DNA of 64,000 nucleotides from Pectobacterium carotovorum (lineage in GTDB: Bacteria; Pseudomonadota; Gammaproteobacteria; Enterobacterales; Enterobacteriaceae), in assembly GCF_033898505.1 (NCBI RefSeq), contig NZ_JAXAFK010000001.1, positions 496,001 through 560,000 of the forward strand, written 5' to 3'. The notes beneath the pieces are model-generated. The model was not told the origin of the DNA. It searched no databases and worked only from the letters and a program-made list of their open reading frames with translations. Position numbers and translations under genes: made by a program. The stretch's first letter is position 1; each line of letters opens with the position of its first letter. Positions 41,405-49,318 of the stretch are shown here, piece by piece.

Positions 41405-42001
41405 TTATATTTTCGTACAATCCATAATTATTTTTGAAATAACACCAATCTCATCAATCCCACAATCAAACGCCATACCAACCCCGCTAACGCGCACTTT
41501 GCCCACAGGGATACGGGTCAGCTCGCGGACGCTGGTTTTTCCTTCAATCTCAACCAACCACTTGCCGTCTGTCACTTCATCAAACTTGCGATCGGCAATG
41601 TAGGTCACATCACCATCAACTATAACGATCGGGTCTTGCAGACCATCGGGCAGGAACGCTTTATCAAACATGTAGTAGTTTGAATCGTGCAGTTTTCCAT
41701 TCAGCAGCTTCTTACGGGGGATGCTAACAACGTCGCTTTTCCCATCTTCAAACATTGGTCCGTTTCCTGAAGATAGCCAATAGATAGAAGCCCCTGTTTC
41801 AAGAGCACATTGGATAACCCACTCAGCCGGAAATGAATCGCGCATATATCGTGTGGCCAGGGTACTTTTTGATATCCCCAAATGGTCGCATAGGGCTTGT
41901 CTGGTGCTGAAACCATAGGCTTCTACCATCCGTTCTATCGCTTTTTTCCCGCCAGTATGAAGATCTGGGAGTTTGCTTTTTGAAATCTCACCTATTGACA
42001 T
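41405..42001 (-). CDS. Phage 186-type CI repressor
   Basis: 198-aa repressor. The N-terminal helix-turn-helix (about 24-52, STRQALCDHLGISKSTLATRY) is of the Phage_CI_repr type and the C-terminal part (about 90-195) is the CI oligomerisation domain. Similar to 186 CI (192 aa). It is divergent from cox with a 95-bp control region. It should hold the remnant silent and is the first gene of the CI-BRCT-KAP run. Confidence 0.88.
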   Translation of the reverse strand: MSIGEISKSKLPDLHTGGKKAIERMVEAYGFSTRQALCDHLGISKSTLATRYMRDSFPAEWVIQCALETGASIYWLSSGNGPMFEDGKSDVVSIPRKKLLNGKLHDSNYYMFDKAFLPDGLQDPIVIVDGDVTYIADRKFDEVTDGKWLVEIEGKTSVRELTRIPVGKVRVSGVGMAFDCGIDEIGVISKIIMDCTKI

Positions 42002-42096
42002 GGCTCAATACCGATCCTAATATCTCAATCGTTCGCTTTTTGAAATTAACTTGGCCGCATATAACTTAATATGAACTTAACTAGGAATCATGCCTT
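42002..42096. promoter_or_regulatory. CI/Cox divergent control region of the prophage
   Basis: 95 bp between divergent repressor and cox genes, where pR and pL should face each other. A 12-bp word GCTTTTTGAAAT is present here (about 42032-42043) and again just inside the repressor start (about 41974-41985); it may be part of the CI operator set. No footprint-level assignment can be made. Confidence 0.5.
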
Positions 42097-42342
42097 ATGA
42101 GCACAAACATTACAATTTCAATTCCTGAGCCGTACATCACGCTTGAAGAATATTGCAGACGCACTGGCACTAAGGTTACTACGGCCAGAGCGATGGCCAA
42201 TGATGGCCGTTTGCCCATCAAGAAAAAGACCTTAACGCCTGGGAAATCCAAAGCTAATGGCCTGTTGGAAATCAACATGGTGGATCTGCTTCTGCGTGCG
42301 GTGAGCGAGAGCCATTACGCATCTGTGACCCTAAATCCCTAA
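42097..42342 (+). CDS. Cox/Apl-type excisionase and regulator
   Basis: 81-aa small helix-turn-helix protein (ITLEEYCRRTGTKVTTARAMANDGRLPI, residues 14-41) in the position of 186 apl/P2 cox, divergent from CI. Such proteins direct excision and repress the lysogenic promoter. It is the first gene of the early rightward transcript. Confidence 0.8.
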   Translation: MSTNITISIPEPYITLEEYCRRTGTKVTTARAMANDGRLPIKKKTLTPGKSKANGLLEINMVDLLLRAVSESHYASVTLNP

Positions 42343-42375
42343 TTGCGATTTTGTGAAAGAAGACAGGTGCTTACC

Positions 42376-42879
42376 ATGTTTGATTATGAAATCGCTAAAC
42401 ACCCGCACTTTGATGCCGCTTGCCGAGCGTTCGCGCTGGCGCACAACCTTGAGGACGTCGCCGCCGCGATCGGCGTTCGCTCTCAAGTGCTGCGTAACAA
42501 GCTGAACCCTGAGCAGCCGCACCGCTTAACGTGTGATGACCTGTTGGCTATTACCGACCACACGGAAGACGCCGCGTTACTGGATGGCCTGCTGGCGCAA
42601 ATCAACTGCTTGCCGTCTGTGCCACGCAATGAAGCCAGTTCACACAACGTGCCTATGTTTGCATTGAGCGCCACGGCTGACGTGGGCGCGATCGCTGGGG
42701 AAGCGGTATCAAATGCCCCAATGTCTCAGGCGCGTAAAAACGCCATACTTCACCGCGCAAACAGCGCAATCCGTAATCTGTCGCTGATTGTGCTTTCTGT
42801 CGAAGCCCGATTCCAATCCACGCCGATGATGGCCGCAGCCGTAGACGTGCTGAATTCAGCTATGCCGGTATTAGCGTAA
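42376..42879 (+). CDS. Phage CII-like regulator (186 CII/CP76 family)
   Basis: 167-aa protein (MFDYEIAKHPHFDAACRAFAL...). The LEDVAAAIGVRSQVLRNKLNPEQPH segment (about 26-50) is a lambda-type helix-turn-helix, and the size and place match CII of phage 186, which starts lysogeny by activating pE. It is complete and ends only a few bases before the deletion junction into capsid genes. Confidence 0.85.
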   Translation: MFDYEIAKHPHFDAACRAFALAHNLEDVAAAIGVRSQVLRNKLNPEQPHRLTCDDLLAITDHTEDAALLDGLLAQINCLPSVPRNEASSHNVPMFALSATADVGAIAGEAVSNAPMSQARKNAILHRANSAIRNLSLIVLSVEARFQSTPMMAAAVDVLNSAMPVLA

Positions 42880-43075
42880 GAGGGGTAAGCGCCCTCGTTC
42901 GCGCCCTCGCCGCCGTGAGTTTTCCGCACGTCGCCAGCCTGCTAACGATGCGATGAGCGATCTGACCACGCAACTGACCACCGTTCTGACCAAGTTGTCA
43001 GCGATGGAGAACAATGGCACGCGCCGCCCGAACAATGCGCCAAACGGTGACAATAAACCGTTTGAGTTTGTTTAA
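42880..43075 (+). pseudogene. C-terminal remnant of P2 gpO-type capsid scaffold/protease
   Basis: The frame ending TAA at 43073-43075 reads ...SDLTTQLTTVLTKLSAMENNG...NKPFEFV, the coiled-coil scaffold tail that ends P2-type gpO proteins. It has no start, and the whole protease domain upstream is missing: the CII gene abuts it. This is the scar of a large internal deletion that removed the replication, portal and large-terminase genes. Confidence 0.75.
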
Positions 43076-43104
43076 CCGCTCCTCTTTTCAGGAATAAAAA
43101 GATT

Positions 43105-44145
43105 ATGCAATTAACTCCAAAAGCCGAAGCGCTGCTGCGTAAATATGCCGCAGGGCTGGCAACGGCTAACGGCCAGGTGGATACCTCGCGATTTTTCTCG
43201 CTGACGAATCCGAAAGAAACCCAGCTACGCAATGCGTTGCTGCAAAGTTCCGAATTCCTGAGCCTGCTGCCGAACGTGCTGGACGTCGATCAGATAACCG
43301 GTCAGGTGGTGACCACGGGCAAGCCAGGTATTTACACCGGCCGTAAGAAAGACGGTCGCTTCACTCGCCCGCTGAGCGTGGGCGGTAACGAATACAAACT
43401 GGTTGAAACGGATTCGGGGTCGTATCTGCCGTACTCGCTTCTGGTTGTCTGGGCGAACTCGGGCAGCGAAGAGGAATTTTTCCAGCGCATCCAGGCATTC
43501 AGTAATGAATCGTTCGCACTGGATATGCTGCGCGTGGCGTTCAACGGTACGAGCGTTGCGGATGACACCGATCCTGAAACCAATCCGAACGGTGAAGACG
43601 TCAACATCGGCTGGCACCAGATTGTTAAGACGCGTTCCGCTGAACAAATCATCGTTGACGACGTGACCATTGGTGGTGCCGGTGCTGATTTTATCGGTCT
43701 GGACGCGGCGGTCACCGATCTGGTGCATAACTGCATTTATGAGCCGTTCCGCAACGATCCGCGCCTCATTGTGCTGGCCTCGGCTGACTTAATCGGTAAT
43801 GACGCCACAACCATGATGAATCGGATTGATCGCCCGACTGAGAAGGTCGCCGCGCAACTGATTGGCCGTCAGATTGCGGGGCGTACCGTCTACACCCCGC
43901 CGTTTATGCCGGAAGGTCGTCTCGTCGTTACCACGCTGGATAACCTGCACATTTATACCCAGGGCGGTACACGTAAGCGTAAAGCCGAGTGGAACGATGA
44001 TCGCAAGCGCTTTGAAAACAATTATCTGCGCATGGAAGGTTACGGGGTCGAGCATGACGAGCTGTACGCGGCATTCGACAAAATCACCCTGGCAACAGGT
44101 GACGCCGCACCGGAACCAACACCTGAAAACGGCGAAGGTGAATAA
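43105..44145 (+). CDS. P2-family major capsid protein (gpN)
   Basis: 346-aa HK97-fold capsid protein, full length for the P2 group. It starts MQLTPKAEALLRKYAAGLA, with GGNEYKLVETDSG and PPFMPEGRLVVTTLDNLHIYTQ typical of gpN. The frame is open, with an AGGAATAAAAAG leader. It is intact although its scaffold/protease partner is deleted, so it could not make mature heads without a helper. Confidence 0.92.
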   Translation: MQLTPKAEALLRKYAAGLATANGQVDTSRFFSLTNPKETQLRNALLQSSEFLSLLPNVLDVDQITGQVVTTGKPGIYTGRKKDGRFTRPLSVGGNEYKLVETDSGSYLPYSLLVVWANSGSEEEFFQRIQAFSNESFALDMLRVAFNGTSVADDTDPETNPNGEDVNIGWHQIVKTRSAEQIIVDDVTIGGAGADFIGLDAAVTDLVHNCIYEPFRNDPRLIVLASADLIGNDATTMMNRIDRPTEKVAAQLIGRQIAGRTVYTPPFMPEGRLVVTTLDNLHIYTQGGTRKRKAEWNDDRKRFENNYLRMEGYGVEHDELYAAFDKITLATGDAAPEPTPENGEGE

Positions 44146-44147
44146 AT

Positions 44148-44801
44148 ATGGCCATGTCCCCGTGTCAGCGCCATCGCGCTAGAGTGAAAACCGCCAAAGC
44201 GCTGGATAAACGTGAAGCACTGGCGGCATCGCCGGTTAACGCACTGGCGGGAAAGCTGACGGGCGCGCCTGCTAATCATGATGTCGTGATATTCATGATA
44301 ACCGCGACCACGATCGAGCAGTTTATTACGCTGTTAACGGCCGCTGCCGCCGTGTTCCCGTTGCCGGAGTTGACGCAGGTTCAGCGCCGCGCCCGCTCGG
44401 CACTGAGTCTGGCTGTAACGAAAATGCAGCGCCCTACGCCGTCAGGCAGTTTGCCCGCTTCCGCGCCGCTGTCGTTCAGTACGGCCCGACAGGCATCAGC
44501 CGCGCAGGCGATGCAGCAGGCTATCAGCCAGACAAGCGGGGCAGGGATGGCGGATATCGCCGCCGAATTGGCAGGCTTTGCCGTCCAGCGCCAGGCGTTG
44601 TTGGCGGCTGCGGGTGAGACACTGCAACAGCTACAGGGGGCGTCAGTACCGATTTGGGCACTGTCAGTCAACAACAGTATCGAAACGGCACTATTGGACA
44701 TGCGGGAAAACATCCCTAACCCTGATGCGGTATTGACGCTGTGCATGATGTTTGTTGGCGAGGATTTGGAGCCGCTGCGTGAAATGGTGACAGAACGATG
44801 A
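44148..44801 (+). CDS. Fusion of terminase-small-subunit (gpM) N-terminus to a tail-module protein
   Basis: 217-aa frame. The first 28 or so residues (MAMSPCQRHRARVKTAKAL) look like the start of P2 gpM, but the rest does not: from residue 50 (MITATTIEQFITLLTAAAAVF) it becomes an Ala/Gln-rich helical protein of about 168 aa that ends LEPLREMVTER. The internal ATG at 44295 is probably the original start of that second gene, and the N-terminus was joined by deletion. It overlaps the next gene by 4 nt, as in a tail/baseplate operon. Function of the second part is not recognised. Confidence 0.6.
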   Translation: MAMSPCQRHRARVKTAKALDKREALAASPVNALAGKLTGAPANHDVVIFMITATTIEQFITLLTAAAAVFPLPELTQVQRRARSALSLAVTKMQRPTPSGSLPASAPLSFSTARQASAAQAMQQAISQTSGAGMADIAAELAGFAVQRQALLAAAGETLQQLQGASVPIWALSVNNSIETALLDMRENIPNPDAVLTLCMMFVGEDLEPLREMVTER

Positions 44802-45349
44802 ATCAGATTATTGTGCTGGCGTTGGATGGTGAGGCGATTTTGCTAAAAAATATTCTGGTGTCGCCGTCAATGCAAATTCAGGATAAAGACCAGAGCGGGC
44901 AGGCCAGCAGTACGGCCAACGCAGAGCAGGGGATTAAGGGCAAGGAACTGAAGGTTTCCGGCCTGATCCCGTTTGCGGAGAAAACCCAGCTTACCCGCCT
45001 GTTTGCGCTGGCAGAGGCAAAGAGCGCAGACAGCAGCATGAAGCGTTATCGCGTGGCGAATGAAGTTGCCCATGCGATAAAATTCAGAGAGGCAACCTTT
45101 TCCGGCGCAGTCGATGCCGCACCGCAGACTGACAAAATGGCCTGGCTGGTCAATTTCACGCTAAAAGAATTTTTCAGCGTCGCAGAGCGCAAGGTGGCGC
45201 AGGCCAGCGCGAAGGGCGGGATGGGGGCGACGGTTCAAACGGCCAGCGGTACGGGCAGCGCCGATGAGGGAGAAGAAAAGCTATCCTGGTTTGAATCTGT
45301 ACTGAAGAAGATCGATAACAAGATTGGCCCCGCAGAGGAACAGACATGA
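44798..45349 (+). CDS. Phage baseplate-module protein, uncharacterised
   Basis: 183-aa protein coupled by ATGA overlaps to both neighbours. It has an N-terminal beta-rich part (IIVLALDGEAILLKNILVSPSMQIQDKDQSGQ) followed by a GKELKVSGLIPF strand and a charged, helical C-terminus. Position directly before a spike-like gene suggests a tail-tube or baseplate-hub adaptor. Not P2-like; it probably comes from a Mu-like or related myophage tail cassette. Confidence 0.6.
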   Translation: MNQIIVLALDGEAILLKNILVSPSMQIQDKDQSGQASSTANAEQGIKGKELKVSGLIPFAEKTQLTRLFALAEAKSADSSMKRYRVANEVAHAIKFREATFSGAVDAAPQTDKMAWLVNFTLKEFFSVAERKVAQASAKGGMGATVQTASGTGSADEGEEKLSWFESVLKKIDNKIGPAEEQT

Positions 45350-47016
45350 AACCCATCATTGCATTGCGGCTGGCTAACGACGATTTCCCCGTCAGTGATT
45401 TGAATCTGGTGCTGGAGCTGAATAAATGCGGTCTGGGGTTCGTGACGGCACTGACCGATCGTGATGTGACGGGTGAGCTGGTTCGCTTAGATTTGGGATA
45501 CAACACCTCGGTATATCGCTGGTTTACCGGATTTGTTGAACGCTGTGCGCCTGCGGAGAACGGCGCACAGCGTCTGTTTATTCGGGAGCTGGTCGGGGTA
45601 TTTGAACGACATTGGCCTATTTCACTGCAACATCCCACGCTACGTGATGTGATAACACAGCTTGAGTCCAGCACATCCATGCGGTTTTCATTGCCTGCCG
45701 CGCCGTATGTCGATACGCCAATTCCGCATTTCACTCATTCCGGCAGCGGCTATCTGCTACTCGCCAATCTGGGGCGTGCGTTTGCCATTCCAGACTATAC
45801 GTGGTTCCAGTTGCCGGATGGTGAGGTGTATGTCGGCAGTTACGCGGATTCGCGTTTTGCTAATACCCCCGTCGAGATCCCCCAGGAATTTTCTACCGCA
45901 GGCGGCGCAGGCAACACCCAGACATTGCCGGTTATTCCTGCTATTCGGCCAGGGGTGATTGTGAACGGTCGGCGCATTACGAAAGTGGCGATTGATAATG
46001 ATGACATGTCGCTGACGTGGACACCGCTGAACGCCAGCGGCAAGCCCGCGCAGAAGCCGCCCGCGCAACGCCAGATAGAACAGTATTACCCTGAGCTGGG
46101 AGCAGGATTGCACTTACCGCGCCTGGCGCGTGTGATGAGTGCGAATGACAGTGCCGCGCTGGGTGATCAGTCCGATCCGTTTCGTCCCCGTTACGCGGTT
46201 AATCTGCAATTGCTGGATGAGAACGGCAACCCCGCCGCCGACACGCCTGAATACAACGCCGTGCCGCTGCCCGTTCCGATGGCGGGAGCCGAAGGGGGAA
46301 TGTTTCAGTATCCGCCTGCGGGCGCGGTTGTTGAAATCGGATTCGCGGAGGGGAGGGCAGATAAACCGGTTATCAGGCAGACCATGCAGGACGGCATGGC
46401 ATTACCGGATATTAAGCCTGGTGAACAGCTCCAGCAGCAGCGTGCAGGCGTGAGTCAGCGTGTCACCACTGACGGCAGTTGGCAGCGGGAAACCGACCAG
46501 ACCATTAAGGAAAGCAGCAGCCAGCGCCACGTTACCAGTGATGCAGAAACCCGCACGACCACGACACGGACAACTACAGTCAACGGAACAGACACGACAA
46601 CCGTGCTTGGTACACATAAATTATTGGCTGGCGCGGTTGTGGCGTTGGCCGATGGGGATTACGCGATCGGCACATCGGCAAACATGCTGATCCGCAGCAG
46701 TAAAGACCGGAATGACTATGTCGGCCAGAACTACAATTCAGAGGTTGCGGGCGCGTTAACTGAGCGTATCGCGGGTATTCGCCGCAGCGTCGCCGCACAA
46801 CAGGAATTGATCGCACCGTCGATAAGGTTGGGCAGCGATCAGTTGAATGTGCTCACGCTACTGACTGATACGCTGGATGTGCTGCATACGCTGGCGCAGC
46901 AGACGGCCAGCCATACCCATAACAATACCGGCACCCCACTGAACGCAGGGGAGATTAATGGCACAGGCCAACGCGCTACGGCGCTACGTGAGAAATACGG
47001 TCCCTTCATCGCCTGA
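45346..47016 (+). CDS. Phage baseplate hub/spike-like protein
   Basis: 556-aa protein. The N-terminal half resembles a hub (gpD/gp27-like) fold with many beta strands. A middle OB-like segment (HLPRLARVMSAND...FRPRYAVNLQLLDENGNP, then GGMFQYPPAGAVVEIGF) resembles gpV/VgrG spike domains. A Thr-rich stretch (ETRTTTTRTTTVNGTDTTT) is followed by an LGTHKLLAGAVVALADGDY repeat-like region and a HTHNNTGTPLN terminus. Hub-spike fusions of this type puncture the host envelope. The frame is complete, but no tube, sheath or baseplate partners remain. Confidence 0.7.
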   Translation: MKPIIALRLANDDFPVSDLNLVLELNKCGLGFVTALTDRDVTGELVRLDLGYNTSVYRWFTGFVERCAPAENGAQRLFIRELVGVFERHWPISLQHPTLRDVITQLESSTSMRFSLPAAPYVDTPIPHFTHSGSGYLLLANLGRAFAIPDYTWFQLPDGEVYVGSYADSRFANTPVEIPQEFSTAGGAGNTQTLPVIPAIRPGVIVNGRRITKVAIDNDDMSLTWTPLNASGKPAQKPPAQRQIEQYYPELGAGLHLPRLARVMSANDSAALGDQSDPFRPRYAVNLQLLDENGNPAADTPEYNAVPLPVPMAGAEGGMFQYPPAGAVVEIGFAEGRADKPVIRQTMQDGMALPDIKPGEQLQQQRAGVSQRVTTDGSWQRETDQTIKESSSQRHVTSDAETRTTTTRTTTVNGTDTTTVLGTHKLLAGAVVALADGDYAIGTSANMLIRSSKDRNDYVGQNYNSEVAGALTERIAGIRRSVAAQQELIAPSIRLGSDQLNVLTLLTDTLDVLHTLAQQTASHTHNNTGTPLNAGEINGTGQRATALREKYGPFIA

Positions 47017-47692
47017 TACCCAGCGCATTTACCCCCTATCCTGTAAAACCGCGTCAATCACATTCTAAGCCACGCAGGCCGTCATTAACGTGACGACTGT
47101 GTCATTTCATGAACGTTCAACCATCGACCGCGCCGGAGTTCTTAGCCCGCATACGGAAGCGCCAGCGAGACGTAAACGGCGCTACACCGCACCCGCCTGC
47201 ACGATTTGGATCATAAAAATTTTGCAAAAGAAATCTGGCGCAAACCCTAGCGCCAGCCAGCGCGGTGGCTGGGGTTCTGGCCTCTGGGCGCTTTTGCACG
47301 GTGCGCAAGGTTTTGCAGCATTTTGCAAAATCAGGCACATGACGCCCGCGTGATGAATTGAGTAATGCATTGTTTTAAAAGGATCGTTTGTGGTTTTCGT
47401 CACTCTGGTCGTGAACAAATTTAGCCGTTGTTATTTTTTAGGAAATACAAGAAACCCAATACTGGCGCGGCTTGCAGGGCGATAGCGTTGTCGGTGGTGT
47501 TTGCAAAATATTGCGCGAAAGGATCTGCAAAAGGATCGTTAAGGCAGAGGGGGAAAAGGTGAGCGGACTGGTGACGGAAAGTAAATCGCTCTCTCCACCT
47601 CTTATAATTTATTTATTATAACTTGTTGTTTTTTTGTAAAATGAAATCATCATTGGACACAGCAAAACTGTTATAGATAAAAAAAGGTAACA
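47017..47692. other. Non-coding stretch with repeated TTTTGCA/TGCAAAA words
   Basis: 676 bp with no supported gene. A 35-codon frame (47109-47216) has amino-acid choice like a real protein but no ribosome-binding site, so it may be a gene fragment. Between 47219 and 47533 at least six copies of TGCAAAA or TTTTGCA occur, two forming the palindrome TTTTGCAAAA, plus three copies of AAAGGATC. Could be a remnant origin, packaging or regulatory site. Confidence 0.5.
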
Positions 47693-48181
47693 ATGGACAC
47701 GTTCGCCGCATTACTGAGTTTTATGGCATCTCTGGTTGGTATTGTTGGATATATATCGGGAGTCAGGGCTGCTAGTGGCAAGCATCGCTGGATTCTACCG
47801 ACTCTTATGATTCCTGTAATTGGAGTGCTGTTTTATTTTGCTTATAGTTATTCAGAGCAAATTAAGAGAATCAATAAAGTAGAAAATGCTGCTTCTATAC
47901 TGGTCTCTGAGTATAGAGACTATAGCTCCCAGGGCTTTAGTTTAGCTGCGTTGGCTTTTCTGGAAAAAAATAAGGATTTATATCCAGATACTTACAAGAG
48001 AGCTATTAGCCTATGTGAGGTCAATAACTGCCTAAGCTCGGAACGAGATGATGATGGTGTCAAAGAACTTCGTCGGGGTTATAAACAAATTGATGTGGCA
48101 TCAGCTTTTCGAGGGTTGTTACTCGGTATTAGCCGACTGGAAGGTGGAGTTCAGGGTAGCAATAAGAGGGTTGTATACTGA
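47693..48181 (+). CDS. Membrane protein next to attR, prophage cargo of unknown function
   Basis: 162 aa, not recognised. Two N-terminal transmembrane helices (FAALLSFMASLVGIVGYISG, residues 4-23; WILPTLMIPVIGVLFYFAYSY, 33-53) are joined by a short basic loop, and a soluble helical domain of about 105 residues follows with CEVNNC. The start has an AAAAAGGTAAC leader. It sits in the last slot before the att site, a common place for lysogenic-conversion genes, and is AT-richer than the phage genes. Exclusion or toxin roles are possible but not shown. Confidence 0.6.
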   Translation: MDTFAALLSFMASLVGIVGYISGVRAASGKHRWILPTLMIPVIGVLFYFAYSYSEQIKRINKVENAASILVSEYRDYSSQGFSLAALAFLEKNKDLYPDTYKRAISLCEVNNCLSSERDDDGVKELRRGYKQIDVASAFRGLLLGISRLEGGVQGSNKRVVY

Positions 48182-48198
48182 CTATAAAATGAAGATGG

Positions 48199-48217
48199 TG
48201 TCGCCACTTTGTCGCCA
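48199..48217. other. Candidate integrase arm-type sites (right)
   Basis: Two direct copies of TGTCGCCA spaced 11 bp, 46-64 bp from the right att core, mirroring the TGCCGCCA pair near the left core. Confidence 0.45.
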
Positions 48218-48225
48218 CGCGTAAG

Positions 48226-48258
48226 AAAACGGGGCGACATCTTTCGATTGTCGCCCCG
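48226..48258 (-). terminator. tRNA-operon terminator supplied by the prophage
   Basis: CGGGGCGACAT and ATTGTCGCCCCG pair around CTTTCG; TTTTC follows on the minus strand. It differs from the original copy at 38021-38057 by a few bases. Confidence 0.8.
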
Positions 48259-48262
48259 CATC

Positions 48263-48333
48263 TTGCTGTTTTACCAGCTTTATTTGGCTGGGGTACGAGG
48301 ATTCGAACCTCGGAATGCCGGAATCAGAATCCG
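48263..48333. repeat. Prophage att repeat, right copy
   Basis: Identical over 71 bp to 38059-38129; it restores the 3' half of tRNA-Gln. Confidence 0.93.
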
Positions 48334-48359
48334 GTGCCTTACCGCTTGGCGATACCCCA
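48285..48359 (-). tRNA. glnV: tRNA-Gln (CUG)
   Basis: 75 nt with encoded CCA. Acceptor TGGGGTA/TACCCCA, anticodon CTG in GATTCTGATTC, T-loop GTTCGAATC. Last gene of the operon and target of prophage integration, which rebuilt its 3' half. E. coli has two CUG copies at this place; only one complete copy is seen here, so glnV versus glnX is uncertain. Confidence 0.96.
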
Positions 48360-48365
48360 AAAATA

Positions 48366-48442
48366 TGGTGGCTACGACGGGAATCGAACCTGTGACCCCA
48401 GCATTATGAGTGCTGTGCTCTAACCAGCTGAGCTACGTAGCC
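48366..48442 (-). tRNA. metU: tRNA-Met (CAU, elongator)
   Basis: 77 nt, acceptor GGCTACG/CGTAGCC, anticodon CAT in ACTCATAAT, encoded CCA. Identical to the copy at 48829-48905. Confidence 0.96.
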
Positions 48443-48495
48443 AAATGTACTGCTAATGTGACTTTACTTCAACAACATCTTCTACATCAAGTAGA

Positions 48496-48570
48496 TGGCT
48501 GGGGTACCTGGATTCGAACCAGGGAATGCTGGTATCAAAAACCAGTGCCTTACCGCTTGGCGATACCCCA
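48496..48570 (-). tRNA. glnW: tRNA-Gln (UUG)
   Basis: 75 nt, anticodon TTG in TTTTTGATA, encoded CCA. Differs from the next copy by one anticodon-stem base pair (CTGG/CCAG instead of CCGG/CCGG). Confidence 0.96.
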
Positions 48571-48606
48571 ACAGGACAACGAATTTTTTCAGCATATGTT
48601 TTGAAA

Positions 48607-48681
48607 TGGCTGGGGTACCTGGATTCGAACCAGGGAATGCCGGTATCAAAAACCGGTGCCTTACCGCTTGGCGATACCCCA
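48607..48681 (-). tRNA. glnU: tRNA-Gln (UUG)
   Basis: 75 nt, anticodon TTG, encoded CCA, with a C-G pair in the anticodon stem where the neighbouring copy has T-A. Confidence 0.96.
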
Positions 48682-48735
48682 ATCACTACAAAACACTAAC
48701 AAGCTTCGAAAAGCGATGTCAGACCGAGAAGATAA

Positions 48736-48820
48736 TGGTGCGGGAGGCGAGACTTGAACTCGCACACCTTGCGGCGCCAGAACCTAAATCTGGTGCGTCT
48801 ACCAATTTCGCCACTCCCGC
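48736..48820 (-). tRNA. leuW: tRNA-Leu (UAG)
   Basis: 85 nt with the long variable arm of class II tRNAs, acceptor GCGGGAG/CTCCCGC, anticodon TAG in ATTTAGGT, encoded CCA. Confidence 0.96.
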
Positions 48821-48828
48821 AAAAAAGA

Positions 48829-48905
48829 TGGTGGCTACGACGGGAATCGAACCTGTGACCCCAGCATTATGAGTGCTGTGCTCTAACCAGCTGAGCTACG
48901 TAGCC
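48829..48905 (-). tRNA. metT: tRNA-Met (CAU, elongator)
   Basis: 77 nt, first gene of the tRNA operon (met-leu-gln-gln-met-gln, the E. coli order). Anticodon CAT, encoded CCA. Confidence 0.96.
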
Positions 48906-48943
48906 ATCCTTTCCGCGTCACCTTCATCGGCGTTGCGGGGCGC

Positions 48944-48972
48944 ATTATGCGTAGTTGGCCTAATTGCGTCAA
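48944..48972 (-). promoter_or_regulatory. Promoter of the tRNA operon
   Basis: Minus strand: TTGACG (48972-48967), 17-bp spacer, CATAAT (48949-48944), then a GC-rich discriminator GCGCCCCGC typical of stringently controlled stable-RNA promoters. About 40 bp upstream of the first tRNA. Confidence 0.88.
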
Positions 48973-49091
48973 CTAGTTTTTTCCCGAAAAGTGCCCTCAA
49001 TGTATCGTTTGTTTGGGTTGTGAACAGTATGGTGAGAAAAACACCAAAAAGCACGTATTCCCAGTCAATTAAGCGTACAAAAACGGGCCAT

Positions 49092-49289
<198 letters not shown>

Positions 49290-49318
49290 GGCCCGTTGAC
49301 TGAAAAAATTAAATCGAA

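Larger units (their letters stand above)
38059..48333. mobile_element. Decayed 186/P2-type prophage in a tRNA-Gln gene
   Basis: About 10.2 kb bounded by 71-bp perfect direct repeats, each holding the 3' part of tRNA-Gln(CUG). The order is int (amber-interrupted), KAP NTPase and BRCT genes, CI repressor, divergent Cox, CII, then a deletion junction into the tail end of the scaffold gene, an intact major capsid gene, a truncated terminase-small-subunit start fused to another frame, two baseplate/spike genes and a membrane-protein gene. Replication (A/B), portal (Q), large terminase (P), lysis and most tail genes are missing, so it cannot form particles by itself. An intact P2-group phage is about 30 kb. 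Confidence 0.9.

Noticed and set aside
42376-47016. Capsid-forming phage satellite (cf-PICI-like) instead of a decayed prophage
   Set aside because: Portal, large terminase and scaffold protease are absent or truncated, and the adjacent gene fragments are better explained by deletion.
47090-47353. 87-codon open frame in the prophage
   Set aside because: No ribosome-binding site, unusual composition, and no recognisable domain; kept only as non-coding sequence.
48285-48905. Regular repeats of about 75 bp that could be mistaken for a repeat array
   Set aside because: Each unit folds as a tRNA with a proper anticodon; it is the met-leu-gln tRNA operon.
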